A stretch of 64,000 nucleotides of DNA from Amphritea sp. (lineage in GTDB: Bacteria > Pseudomonadota > Gammaproteobacteria > Pseudomonadales > Balneatricaceae): assembly GCF_016744155.1 (NCBI RefSeq), contig NZ_JADGEW010000008.1, positions 62,001 to 126,000 on the forward strand. The letters run 5' to 3'. Both the position numbers and the translations under genes were made by a program. Under the pieces are notes generated by a model. It saw only the letters and a list, made by a program, of their open reading frames with translations. It did not search any database and had not been told where the DNA came from. This document shows positions 18,510-28,004 of this stretch, piece after piece (positions within the stretch are counted from its first letter, which is position 1; every line of letters begins with the position of its first letter).

Positions 18510-18537
18510 ATACACCCGGCTGAGTAACCGGGTGTAT
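18510..18537. terminator. Strong hairpin between convergent genes
   Basis: ATACACCCGG (18510-18519) pairs perfectly with CCGGGTGTAT (18528-18537) across an 8-nt loop. It lacks a clean T-run on either side but sits exactly between two convergent stops, so termination is the likely role. Confidence 0.6.
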
Positions 18538-18583
18538 GTTGTATGTATAGTAAGCTGATGATTACAGCTTCATCGTTAAAATC

Positions 18584-19999
18584 TTAGAGCTTCTTTATTT
18601 CGGTCTTGAAATTTAACTGGGTGCTACTGTCCGCTGGAAGATCGATAATCCAACGGTTTTGACTGGCATTGACTCTTGTATAAGAGTGACTGCTGTCGGT
18701 AATTTTCCAGTCTTGATGAAAATTGGCCGTGATGCTTATCTGTTTTACCTGATCACTGCTGTTGATCAATTCCAGTTCATGGCCTGTTTGAAAAGAATCA
18801 TAATTCTTTTTAAACAGGCTCTGCTGCCGCTTAATCGTCAGGTCGAACGCTTTGCCTATTGGCAATTCAACCTTCTGGCTTTTGCTGGTATTGCGGATTC
18901 TGGCACTGCCAATGAAGTGACGATTACCTTCGCTGTCCGGGCTGAAAACCCGGGCGTTACCCGCAGGCAAAGCGAATCCCAGACCCTGACTCTCCGTATT
19001 AGTGAAACTGATTCTAATATCTGGTTTCTGATCATAAAGCTGCCGGTCAAGTGAGGGGTAAACCTGCATCTGATAGTGATAGCTTTTGTCTGCCTTAACC
19101 TTCTCTGCACTGATCAGGCTGACTTGCTTGGTCTGGCCATTAAGCAAGTTTGCTCGCTGTGGCAGGCGGTATAACTGATAATCTTGAAAGGCTTCCGGAG
19201 TTCCGCTTTCAGAGATTGAGTCTGCCATCACCATGGCTGTTTTATGCCGGCGTATAAGCTGCTCCGGAGGCTGGTTAACCTGACCAGCCATTAGCAGCAC
19301 TTTGCTGTTGCGAAAGTCTACACCGGTTTGGTTATTAAGTGTGGCAAGGCCATCCAGGTTCAGACGATCGCCTTTACTATTTAAAACCAGTGCGTAATCC
19401 ATCTGCCAGCTGAGCCCCTGGGTCAGGTAGGTAAGTACTGCATCACTAGCTTTGCTGGTTCCTTCAGAACGGATCTCCAGACTGGGGCGGGCTTGCATTC
19501 CTTCCGGAATAGCCGGAAATATAAAGCGCCAGCCCTGTTGATTGACCGGTATTGTTTCAATCTTTCCCTGATGTTCTACCAACGCGAATTGACCATTGGC
19601 ACTTAATAGCCAAGCATCCTTGATCGTTTCACTACCGCTGACACTGTTGAAACGGGCCAGTTGAATTTTTTTGCCGGTATATGCCTGCAACAGCGCTGGT
19701 ACCGAGATAAGATTGTTATTCAGATTCTGTTCCAGAATCTTTCCTGCATTTTCAACCTGTAACGTCTGGCTCATGATCTGATGACTAACATCGCGTATGT
19801 AGAGCGTTTGTCCCTGATTAATGCGGGGTAGGCTACGAACATCCCGTACCAGTCCTAGATTTTGATTGTAGAGGGTGATACTCAGGTCCTGCTGTTTTTC
19901 TAAGTCGACTGTCAGCGGTGTTGCCAGAGTCAGCGGAGCGTTGATGAGCAGAGCGCAGATCAAACTACCGTTCAGGCCTGATATAAGATGTTTGTACAT
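18584..19999 (-). CDS. DUF4139 domain-containing exported protein
   Basis: 471 residues from ATG 19999, with GAGGA seven bases upstream. A signal peptide is present ('LNGSLICALLINAPLTLATP'). The body is beta-rich, with the DUF4139 style 'ITLYNQNLGLVRDVRSLP', 'YLTQGLSWQMDYALVLNSKGDRLNLDGLATLNNQTGVDF' and a C-terminal 'LNFKTEIKKL'. DUF4139 proteins are exported and uncharacterised. Its start is six bases after the kinase-like gene's stop, so the two form an operon; the kinase-like protein puts its SUMF1-type domain in the same compartment if oriented as predicted. Confidence 0.85.
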   Translation of the reverse strand: MYKHLISGLNGSLICALLINAPLTLATPLTVDLEKQQDLSITLYNQNLGLVRDVRSLPRINQGQTLYIRDVSHQIMSQTLQVENAGKILEQNLNNNLISVPALLQAYTGKKIQLARFNSVSGSETIKDAWLLSANGQFALVEHQGKIETIPVNQQGWRFIFPAIPEGMQARPSLEIRSEGTSKASDAVLTYLTQGLSWQMDYALVLNSKGDRLNLDGLATLNNQTGVDFRNSKVLLMAGQVNQPPEQLIRRHKTAMVMADSISESGTPEAFQDYQLYRLPQRANLLNGQTKQVSLISAEKVKADKSYHYQMQVYPSLDRQLYDQKPDIRISFTNTESQGLGFALPAGNARVFSPDSEGNRHFIGSARIRNTSKSQKVELPIGKAFDLTIKRQQSLFKKNYDSFQTGHELELINSSDQVKQISITANFHQDWKITDSSHSYTRVNASQNRWIIDLPADSSTQLNFKTEIKKL

Positions 20000-20002
20000 C
20001 AA

Positions 20003-21982
20003 TTATTCCTCAGTTGCTGTATCGGACAGGTCGAGTGCTATGCGGAATCCCCAGCTATTCTTCGTGCTACCTGGAGGATGACGATAACGACTTGATGAAC
20101 GAATTACTCGACCAATATCAAACCAGGAGCCGCCACGCATAACCCGGAATTCACAGGTGCCGTCGATCATCGCGGCGCCATCTTTTGACGCATTGAAATA
20201 AGAATCCTGATAGCAGTCCTCAACCCATTCATCAACATTACCGTTCATATCATGAATGCTCCATGAATTGGGTGGGAACGATGCAATAGGTGCTGTCTTT
20301 CGTCCATCCCATTCAGTTCCGCACTCACTGCATACCGCACGTTCCTGTTCTAGCTTATCTCCCCACCAGTAGTTGGTGTCAGTACCCGCGCGTGCTACAT
20401 ACTCCCACTCTGCCTCTGTAGGTAAACGGTAAGGCTGGCCAGTCAGTAAAGAGAGCCACTGCACATAAGCTTTTGCTTCCAGCCAGCTAACATTGATGAC
20501 CGGCCTGTTTCCTCGGCCCCAACCTTCATCTGCAGGCAGCGGGCGGCCCATAGTGCGGGCGTAGTAGTCATAATCGTTAAAAGTGACTTCATTGCGGGAG
20601 AGGGCAAACCGTTTACTAATGATCACCTGATGGGCAGGCCGCTCGTTGTCATCGCCGATCAGTTGCTGATCACCCATTGTGAAGCTGCCCCGGGGAATAA
20701 TGACCATCTGAGGTCCTTTAAATCCTTCAGGCAGCTGGTCTGTGAAAACGGTTAGTTTATCTGGGTCGGCAAATTTTATATCTAACAGCTCTTTGTGAAG
20801 AGTATCGACTTCGTTGATCTTCTTACTTAACGCGGTTTGTAGCGTTTCAGTTTCCGAGGTTCTTTCTTCACGCTCAAGACTCAATGTTTGCTGAAGGCCT
20901 GTAATGTCTTCCTGTACTTTCAGAAGCTCTATGCGTGTTTGGTTGAGAGCCTGTTCAATCTGATGGGTATTTTGCATTCCGAGAACGAAAGCGATAACAA
21001 AACCCAGTAGAAAACCGAAACAGAAAATAAAGACGGGTACTGTCCATTCAGGGATGGAGAACATGCCAATTTTGCGTCTTTTACGGGGTGTTGCTGAAAG
21101 GGGTTCTGGGGCTTCCTCTTCATCTACTTCGTCGCCTGCATTGATAATTTGTTTGAACAGCAGGCCTGCTTTCTGAGGACGTTGCTCCGGGTCTGTCGAA
21201 AAAGCTGACTGAAGAACTTCCCATTGATTTTGATTCAGTGATGCGGGCTTTTTAAGTTCTTTACGGACCCGGGTCATCTCATCATCATTGGGTTTGAATG
21301 GTGCTTTACCACTGAGCAATTGATAAACGATACAGGCGAAAGAATAGATGTCAGCGGCTATAGAAATCGGGGTAGGATGAAAGGCTTCAGGGGCCTGGAA
21401 AGTAAGGTGTGAAGAGGGGGTGTTATTCAGCTCCCCTGCGATAGTCATAGCCTCTTCAAAGGCGAAATCCGCAAGCTTTACTCCTCCTTGTTTGTTGATA
21501 AATATTGACTCAGGGCAGATCCCTTTATGAGCCTGGCCAGCTCCCGCATGAGCATTATCTATCGCCGTGGCTAGCTGCTGTAGTAATCCTTTTTTCTGGT
21601 TGTCTTTCAGTTTTCGGGCTTGTCCGCTACTAATTAACTGTTCCAGTGTTAGTCCATCTAACAGTTCCATGGCAAAAAATAATAGCACCCCTTTTTGACG
21701 AAACATTCCGTAATATTCGGCAAGATGAGGGTGTTTGAATTTTTTACTCAGGACGATGTGTTTCTGGGCGGCTTCAATAAACCCTTGATGCTTAAGCAGC
21801 GCAGGGTTAAAAACCTGTAGGGTGACGGGTACTGAAAGACTGGTAGACAGATCTTCGGCGTGCCATAGCTGGCCAAAACGATTGGTTTTTAATTGTGATG
21901 TCAGTTTGAACTGATGATGATCTGGACCAATGATCTGACCAGATTCAAGCCCATCGTAGATCGGTTCGTTTGTCGTCGCCAT
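20003..21982 (-). CDS. Pseudokinase-TM-SUMF1-like fusion protein
   Basis: 659 residues. Residues 25-270 have the Ser/Thr kinase fold of the PknB type ('MELLDGLTLEQLISSG', 'APEAFHPTPISIAADIYSFACIVYQLLSGKAPF'), but the catalytic residues are gone. The VAIK lysine is replaced in 'VPVTLQVF' (near 54), HRD reads 'HKG' in 'HKGICPES' (near 150), and DFG reads 'DFA'. A transmembrane helix ('FIFCFGFLLGFVIAFVLGM', about 312-332) and a coiled coil (335-400) lead to a SUMF1/FGE-like domain (420-650: 'IPRGSFTMG', 'RLPTEAEWEYVARAG', 'DMNGNVDEWVEDCY', 'VMRGGSWF'). The two FGE active cysteines are absent (Ser and His in 'SSSRYRHP'). A regulatory or scaffold role is inferred. Confidence 0.88.
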   Translation of the reverse strand: MATTNEPIYDGLESGQIIGPDHHQFKLTSQLKTNRFGQLWHAEDLSTSLSVPVTLQVFNPALLKHQGFIEAAQKHIVLSKKFKHPHLAEYYGMFRQKGVLLFFAMELLDGLTLEQLISSGQARKLKDNQKKGLLQQLATAIDNAHAGAGQAHKGICPESIFINKQGGVKLADFAFEEAMTIAGELNNTPSSHLTFQAPEAFHPTPISIAADIYSFACIVYQLLSGKAPFKPNDDEMTRVRKELKKPASLNQNQWEVLQSAFSTDPEQRPQKAGLLFKQIINAGDEVDEEEAPEPLSATPRKRRKIGMFSIPEWTVPVFIFCFGFLLGFVIAFVLGMQNTHQIEQALNQTRIELLKVQEDITGLQQTLSLEREERTSETETLQTALSKKINEVDTLHKELLDIKFADPDKLTVFTDQLPEGFKGPQMVIIPRGSFTMGDQQLIGDDNERPAHQVIISKRFALSRNEVTFNDYDYYARTMGRPLPADEGWGRGNRPVINVSWLEAKAYVQWLSLLTGQPYRLPTEAEWEYVARAGTDTNYWWGDKLEQERAVCSECGTEWDGRKTAPIASFPPNSWSIHDMNGNVDEWVEDCYQDSYFNASKDGAAMIDGTCEFRVMRGGSWFDIGRVIRSSSRYRHPPGSTKNSWGFRIALDLSDTATEE

Positions 21983-22119
21983 TCCTGTGCACCTTGAATC
22001 GATAATATCTGCTGATATTACTCGATAATAGAGTAAGGCTTACAAAGAGTTAAGGGTCAGAGTTGTCAAAACGACAGATATATTTTCAGAGTTGAGAGTG
22101 TTTATAGCTGAGAGAGGTT

Positions 22120-22142
22120 GAGCGACCCTTAGGGGGTCGCTC
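22120..22142. repeat. 9-bp hairpin between kdsA stop and the pseudokinase gene
   Basis: GAGCGACCC (22120-22128) pairs with GGGTCGCTC (22134-22142) across TTAGG. It sits 7 bp past the kdsA stop on the minus strand with no T-run, so it may be a weak terminator or an mRNA 3' stabiliser. Confidence 0.6.
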
Positions 22143-22148
22143 TAAGAA

Positions 22149-23160
<1,012 letters not shown>

Positions 23161-23419
23161 TCTTTGTTGCTTTGTGTTGTATCAGTTGACAGCCATTTAT
23201 TCGTTTTAGCGTTAGCTTTGGTGCTTTTTACCGCCAGAGTATAGGGCGCTCCTATGATAGTCAGGCTGCAATCTGCTTCCAGAGTGAATATAAGCTGTCC
23301 ATACAGGAATGGTTTTAACTAAAAATTGAACTGAACAACTAATTTCTTCCTCTACAATAGGCGCGAGGCTATTTTCAGCCTTGATGCAAAACCAATATTA
23401 TTTTGATGAGGAGAGTCGT

Positions 23420-23770
23420 GTGCTTCCAATGGGAACAATTATGACGGGATGCATGGTGATAGGAGGGCTATTTGCGACTCGATTACCAGTATTGCGTACA
23501 GTGCAGAAATTACCTGCTTGGTTTAGAAAAACAATGGCGTTTGTGGTTTTTTCAGCGGGCAGCTGGAATGTATTTTGGTATGCCATGCAGCATTATGCTG
23601 AGTTTTGGGGTATGGCGGCCCTGATTTCTGGCTGCTTAATGTTACTAACCTCGGCATATATCTTTAACGTTAAGTGCTTACCGAGTTTTCTGCAAAAGAT
23701 GCGTCCAGGTGTTTTGTTTCTGCTGCTATGTTGCGCAGTTTTATATGGGACTACTATTTATCGGTTATGA
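23420..23770 (+). CDS. Small membrane protein, unknown
   Basis: 116 residues from a GTG start at 23420, which has a perfect GAGGAG six bases upstream; earlier in-frame starts (TTG 23381, ATG 23384) lack sites. Four hydrophobic helices are visible ('GTIMTGCMVIGGLF', 'MAFVVFSAGSWNVFWYAM', 'MAALISGCLMLLTSAYIF', 'GVLFLLLCCAVLYGTTIY') with several cysteines. I recognise no family. It is bracketed by the two copies of the HugZ 5' segment, so it may have arrived with, or been caught in, that duplication. Confidence 0.6.
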   Translation: MLPMGTIMTGCMVIGGLFATRLPVLRTVQKLPAWFRKTMAFVVFSAGSWNVFWYAMQHYAEFWGMAALISGCLMLLTSAYIFNVKCLPSFLQKMRPGVLFLLLCCAVLYGTTIYRL

Positions 23771-23849
23771 AAATGTTGCCGCTTAGACGTTAGTCTTCCG
23801 TCTTATGGGCATATTTATAACCGGGGAATCAATTAAAAGAGAATGTTAA

Positions 23850-24347
23850 ATGAGCAGAAAGGAAGAACGGCAAGCGCCTGAACAGGCAGGGCAACAGCTG
23901 ATCAATTTGCTCGAACGGTGCAAAACGCTGCAGCTGGCTACTTTGGGTCAAGATGGGCCAGAAGCCAGTTATTCGCCCTTTCTTTTTGACGAAGGAGTGT
24001 TGTTTATATTTGTGAGTCAACTCGCCAGTCATACGCAAAACCTGATTAATTCATCGGCGGTGGGGGTGATGCTGATTGAAGATGAGACAGATAGTCGTAA
24101 TCTGTTTGCCCGAAACCGGATGACTTTGCAGTGCCATGTTTCAGAGGTGAAGGTTGATGCGAAGGCTTATGAACCGGTGATGGATCTCTATCGTCAACGA
24201 CATGGGTCTACTGTCGATCTTTTGCGTACCTTGCCTGATTTTGTGTTGTTCAGATTGACCCCTGTTCGTGGGCGGCTGATATTGGGGTTTGGCCGGGCGT
24301 TCAGAATAAATTTGCCGGGTTTTGAGCTAGAAGCGATCGAATCATAA
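23850..24347 (+). CDS. HugZ-like pyridoxamine 5'-phosphate oxidase-fold protein
   Basis: 165 residues with the split-barrel flavin/heme fold: 'LLERCKTLQLATLGQDGPEASYSPFLFDEGVLFIFVSQLASHTQNL', 'GVMLIEDE', 'ARNRMTLQCHVSEV' and 'DFVLFRLTPVRGRLILGFGRAFRI'. This is the pattern of HugZ/HutZ heme-utilisation proteins. It lacks the His-rich DUF2470 C-terminal extension of longer homologues, so heme breakdown is not certain. No heme-uptake operon is adjacent. A decayed copy of its 5' end lies 751 bp upstream. Confidence 0.85.
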   Translation: MSRKEERQAPEQAGQQLINLLERCKTLQLATLGQDGPEASYSPFLFDEGVLFIFVSQLASHTQNLINSSAVGVMLIEDETDSRNLFARNRMTLQCHVSEVKVDAKAYEPVMDLYRQRHGSTVDLLRTLPDFVLFRLTPVRGRLILGFGRAFRINLPGFELEAIES

Positions 24348-24395
24348 GCCAGCCTGAGTGACCGCAAGGAGGGCCTCTTTAGCTCGTTTTATCCT

Positions 24396-24596
24396 TTAGC
24401 CTTCTATCATATAAACAGCAACCGATTTGACCAGGAATGCAGCCAAGCCTAATCCCAGAGCAAAGAACAAAACCGCAGTGCCAAATTTGCCGGCCTTCGA
24501 TTTTTTAGCCAGATCATAGATGATGAAGAATATATAAGCGGCGAAAATCACAAGGCCAACGTTGAGTGTTATCGTTTCAATTTCTGCCAGACGCAC
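24396..24596 (-). CDS. DUF2788 family membrane protein
   Basis: 66 residues starting at GTG 24596 (AAGGAA eight bases upstream). Two helices are visible ('VGLVIFAAYIFFIIYDLA' and 'AVLFFALGLGLAAFLVKSVAVYMI'), joined by the diagnostic 'KKSKAGKFGT' loop of DUF2788. Function unknown. Convergent with the HugZ-like gene. Confidence 0.88.
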   Translation of the reverse strand: MRLAEIETITLNVGLVIFAAYIFFIIYDLAKKSKAGKFGTAVLFFALGLGLAAFLVKSVAVYMIEG

Positions 24597-24722
24597 TTGA
24601 AAGGTTCCTTAGAATAAAGTGTAAAAAGGTCAGGAATTGTACAGAGACAGGTCTCCTAAGTGCAATCGGTCTGAAGTATAAACATCGGATAGTTAAAGAT
24701 GTTTTCGATATAAACTTATATA

Positions 24723-25727
24723 TCATGCACTAATAGGCGAAGTGGATTTGCTCCACTGCATGAGGTTATCGATCTCTTGCTTGAGCGATAGCATGCTTAG
24801 CTGGCCCTTACAGTGAATTCCCAATAGTTGATTGTCAGCCACCAAGACCGTGAAATGATCACCGGACTGAGTACTCAGGTGAAAGCTTTCCACGGCGCCA
24901 AAATCATCGACTCGTCGGCGTACCCGGGGGATTTCAGACGAGAACTGCTGGAGTATGTCGAGTTCTGTTTTTTCGAGGGAGGAGTACTCTGCTAGGTTGT
25001 CATTGTTGATCAGTGCGGTGCCGGTGACCTGATCAATTTTTTCAATATCATTAACGAGCCCAGGCGTAAATACCGGGAACTGTGGGGCTGTTGAAAACAG
25101 CTCATCAATACTCATTTCCTCTTCAGATTCCCATGCAGAAGAAGAGGGGGAGGCCTGAATTACGGGCTTTTCAGACTGCAGGACCTCATCAATTAGCATA
25201 TGTATATCTTCAGCTCTTCGGGCATCAACAAAAAAAAGTGGTGCGTTGATTTCCAGCTCAGCTAGCCAGCCTGCATAATCTGACCGGGATGGCGTTTGTA
25301 TCAGGTCGCTTCCGGTGATGCCGATAACTAATCGAACTTTAGGATTGTAAGTGCGGAAATTTTGCAGGTAAAACTCAAGATCCTGGCGGGGATGATTACG
25401 GGCATTATCTAATAACATAATATGTCCACTGCAATCGTGGGCAAGTTCTGTGGTAATCATTTCCCACATAAACCGGAACCGTTCCTGTCCCGGTGTCCCG
25501 TAAAGGTGGATACGTTCATTGCCGGTATCTAGTAATGCGTAATCCATGGCAACGGTAGTGCTTTTTTTACGTCTGACACTGCTATCAGATACACGGGCGT
25601 CAGTCGTAGCATTGTCGCTATGGGTGACAGCGTCAATGGCAGTGGTTTTTCCTGCCCCGACCGGGCCGAAGAAAATGATTTTCTTGTCCTTCATGTCTGC
25701 ATAAGCCTGTCCATATGGGTCGCGCAT
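24723..25727 (-). CDS. MglA/COG2229-like GTPase with C-terminal roadblock-like region
   Basis: 334 residues. The N-terminal 200 form a Ras-like GTPase of the COG2229 type: P-loop 'GPVGAGKTTAI' near 21-31, switch I region 'STTVAMDYALLD', G3 'LYGTPGQERFRFMWE'. The G4 position reads 'TGSD' instead of NKxD, so guanine specificity may be relaxed. An acidic Ser-rich linker (200-225) leads to about 105 residues ('VNDIEKIDQVTGTALINNDNL...HFTVLVADNQLLGIHC') that look like a roadblock/LC7 domain, the fold of MglB, the MglA GTPase activator. This part is inferred from pattern. The start could also be the ATG at 25694. Confidence 0.75.
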   Translation of the reverse strand: MRDPYGQAYADMKDKKIIFFGPVGAGKTTAIDAVTHSDNATTDARVSDSSVRRKKSTTVAMDYALLDTGNERIHLYGTPGQERFRFMWEMITTELAHDCSGHIMLLDNARNHPRQDLEFYLQNFRTYNPKVRLVIGITGSDLIQTPSRSDYAGWLAELEINAPLFFVDARRAEDIHMLIDEVLQSEKPVIQASPSSSAWESEEEMSIDELFSTAPQFPVFTPGLVNDIEKIDQVTGTALINNDNLAEYSSLEKTELDILQQFSSEIPRVRRRVDDFGAVESFHLSTQSGDHFTVLVADNQLLGIHCKGQLSMLSLKQEIDNLMQWSKSTSPISA

Positions 25728-25860
25728 CCACCTGATTTTTCTCTTATCGAACTACAACGGTTTTCCACGGAAATTAAAAGAATCGGTGAGTAATACCCCT
25801 GAGTTGATTGTTTATGCCCATATCAGAGTATATGGGCATACGATGGATTGGAAGGTTCAT

Positions 25861-26367
25861 TCAGGATTTTCTAATTAAAGTGACTGTTGTGAAAATAGTG
25901 GTCAGAATTGCCAGTCCAGATGCTAGCAGTAATCCCTCGGCCATGGTAATTCCAAACAGTAATTCAGGGGTCCAGCCACAAAGTTCCCAGGGCTCGAAAA
26001 TAGAGGGAAACCATTGGTCTAGTGCAAACCAGTCGGGCAGGCCAGCACCCATAGTACAGCTACCCTCGATCAGATTACGCTCAATGGCAAATGTCATCCA
26101 GGAACGTTCACTCAAACCGATTGCAGCAATAACAGTCAGTGCGCTTATGAAAATACTAAGGGGTCGGCTGTTTCTACATAGCAGTCCCACGACACCGAGC
26201 AGGATAAAAGCCATCACCCAGATTCGTACATGGATACAAAGCACGCAGGGACCGTAGTCCAGACCATACTGGAAATAAAGAGCTATTCCTTCCATCGCGA
26301 GACCTGTGAGTATCATGGCCAGCCAGTACCACTGACTACGAACGAAGCAGGTGAAGGTGTTGAGCAT
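25861..26367 (-). CDS. dsbB: Disulfide bond formation protein B
   Basis: 168 residues, four helices. The first redox pair is C41-V-L-C44 in 'GPCVLCIHVR', and the second is C104 and C130 ('EGSCTMGAGLP', 'WELCGWTPELLFG'), the same positions as in E. coli DsbB. It reoxidises periplasmic DsbA and passes electrons to quinones. No dsbA is in the window. Start ATG 26367 follows a weak AGGAAC tract. A plus-strand open frame over the same region is a shadow. Confidence 0.95.
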   Translation of the reverse strand: MLNTFTCFVRSQWYWLAMILTGLAMEGIALYFQYGLDYGPCVLCIHVRIWVMAFILLGVVGLLCRNSRPLSIFISALTVIAAIGLSERSWMTFAIERNLIEGSCTMGAGLPDWFALDQWFPSIFEPWELCGWTPELLFGITMAEGLLLASGLAILTTIFTTVTLIRKS

Positions 26368-26428
26368 GGTTGTTCCTGTATTTGAAAAGAATGAATGATC
26401 TAGTCAGATTAATAATCGTAAAAGAAGT

Positions 26429-27073
26429 TCAGTTAGCGCTGAAAATATCAATGACCTGCTGCTTTATTGAGATCGCAAGTTGTTGATGTTGTTCCAGATC
26501 CAGATGTATTCCATCAACCCTGCTGGCGTTGATTACTGTGCCTGCATCAAAGAAGTAACACCGGTTTTCACTCGCAACCCGTGCAAGTTCCTTGTTAAAA
26601 CCGGGCCACTTTAACTCAGCTCCCTTGAACTTAGCTGCTATGGCCCCTTTAGGACAGGTGATTGGAGGAGGGCTGATCAGTAGGATTTCAGGCATCGGCA
26701 TGCCTGGCTCAATAGGCGCTTTGCGAACAATCGGTATCAGCGCGGCAACCCCTTGAGCGGCTTCCGCTGCTTTGAAATTATGAGAGCTCTGGAAATCATT
26801 GTTACCCAGCATGATGATAACGAGGGCTAATGGTGAATTGATTTCGATGCGTTGTTGCAGGCCTTTCAAACCGTTTCTTCCCGGCTTGAAAGGATCGTCC
26901 AGAACTGTTCTGCGACCATTCAGGCAATCTTCAATGACCCGGATGCTTTTGCTTTCTTTTGACAGGAGTTGTTCAAGCTTTCCAGGCCACCTCTGGTGGA
27001 AATCAAAACGGTTACGGCTATTGGGAATGATGCCCCAGCTGAGTGAATCTGCGTAAACCAGAATCTGTTTCAT
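26429..27073 (-). CDS. SGNH/GDSL family esterase (arylesterase type)
   Basis: 214 residues. Block I reads 'YADSLSWG' (catalytic Ser near 10; the usual GDS is ADS), the Gly and Asn blocks are 'CLNGRRTVLDDP' and 'IIMLGNNDFQ', and block V is 'VDGIHLDLEQH' with catalytic Asp and His near the C-terminus. 'ILLISPPPI' and 'FFDAGTVINASRVDGIHL' closely follow the mycobacterial acyltransferase/arylesterase (MsAcT) subfamily. No signal peptide, so cytoplasmic. The substrate is unknown. Same strand as, and 17 bp downstream of, the TIGR02466 gene. Confidence 0.85.
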   Translation of the reverse strand: MKQILVYADSLSWGIIPNSRNRFDFHQRWPGKLEQLLSKESKSIRVIEDCLNGRRTVLDDPFKPGRNGLKGLQQRIEINSPLALVIIMLGNNDFQSSHNFKAAEAAQGVAALIPIVRKAPIEPGMPMPEILLISPPPITCPKGAIAAKFKGAELKWPGFNKELARVASENRCYFFDAGTVINASRVDGIHLDLEQHQQLAISIKQQVIDIFSAN

Positions 27074-27089
27074 TGAGGGCTCCGATATT

Positions 27090-27752
27090 CTATTCCTGAA
27101 AATGAATCTGACTATTGAAAGCGATAACTACCCTATCTTTTTTGCTGAAGTAGGGCATGGCTGCATGTTTCAGGTATGAAGGAAATATGACTACCTGTCC
27201 TTCTACCGCTTCGAAATCCCAACTGCCGGTTCCATTAAGATAAGCGGTGCCGGCATCCAGATACTGATCAGCGCCGTGACGAGGGTCGTAGAAGCGGTTG
27301 ATGCCGTTTCGACTACTGATGTCACACTCACCAGCATCCACATAGTAGATGCCGCACCAGGAGCAATTAGGGTGGGCATGAGTATCGTGGTAGCCGCCGT
27401 TCTCAGTAACATGAAACCAGGATTCAACAATATCTGCTCGCGCCTGAGCACCTTCCGGCCAGAAAGGTTCATTAACGGCGCTGGCAACGGTGATAAGCAT
27501 GTCTTCAATAAACTCTCGAAGCTCTCCTATCACCGATTCCGGGCGTTGAAGAAGATCCAGAGTGCTTTCATAGAGAGCATGCTTGGCTGTAGGTGCAACC
27601 TCACTCTCTATGGCTTGCTGCTGGTTATCCCTAAGGTTGTAAATCAGTTTTAACAGTGGCTCACGGATATCGCTGTGCAGTGGATTTTGCACGGTGAACA
27701 TTTGGGTTTCCCAAACGTTGATATCTTCGATAATGATTTCTGGTTGATCCAT
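27090..27752 (-). CDS. TIGR02466 family putative 2OG-Fe(II) oxygenase
   Basis: 220 residues. The core matches the TIGR02466 family: 'SWFHVTENGGYHDTHAHPNCSWCGIYYVDAGE' supplies a His-rich metal region, and 'GQVVIFPSYLKHAAMPYF' supplies the distal His and an Arg-containing strand ('DRVVIAFNSQIHF'), as in double-stranded beta-helix 2-oxoglutarate/iron oxygenases. Substrate unknown. It lies between the TIGR02647 gene (9 bp upstream) and the esterase gene (17 bp downstream), all on the minus strand, so the three probably form one operon. Confidence 0.85.
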   Translation of the reverse strand: MDQPEIIIEDINVWETQMFTVQNPLHSDIREPLLKLIYNLRDNQQQAIESEVAPTAKHALYESTLDLLQRPESVIGELREFIEDMLITVASAVNEPFWPEGAQARADIVESWFHVTENGGYHDTHAHPNCSWCGIYYVDAGECDISSRNGINRFYDPRHGADQYLDAGTAYLNGTGSWDFEAVEGQVVIFPSYLKHAAMPYFSKKDRVVIAFNSQIHFQE

Positions 27753-27761
27753 AGTCGGGTT

Positions 27762-28004
27762 TTATTTTCCAGAATCCAGAATATTTAAAAGAGCGTGGGC
27801 CTTGTCTGCTGCTTCATGGCCCAGAGGGGTTAGGTAGCCACCGTCAAACAAAGTGATCAGTTTTTTATCAAATAGACGTTGTGTTGAATTCACCAGTTCA
27901 GGCGCAGCTACGTCATGATGAACTTTCAATCCCTGATGATCGCTGCTCTGGCTAAACCGAATAAGCATGTTGATCTCTTCAAGAATGTCGTTTGTGCAAG
28001 GCAT
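27762..28004 (-). CDS. TIGR02647 family small protein
   Basis: 80 residues with the family pattern 'ILEEINMLIRFSQSSDHQGLKVHHDV', 'TQRLFDKKLITLFDGGYLTPLGHEAADKAHALLNIL'. The second half looks like a winged-helix element and the family is sometimes called DNA-binding, but I know of no experimental function. First gene of the probable TIGR02647-TIGR02466-esterase operon. Confidence 0.85.
   Translation of the reverse strand: MPCTNDILEEINMLIRFSQSSDHQGLKVHHDVAAPELVNSTQRLFDKKLITLFDGGYLTPLGHEAADKAHALLNILDSGK

Noticed and set aside
20003..21260. Formylglycine-generating enzyme activity for the SUMF1-like domain
   Set aside because: The two active-site cysteines are replaced by Ser and His, and no sulfatase gene is nearby.
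25808..26257. 149-codon plus-strand open frame
   Set aside because: Antisense to dsbB, which has all four redox cysteines at the expected positions.
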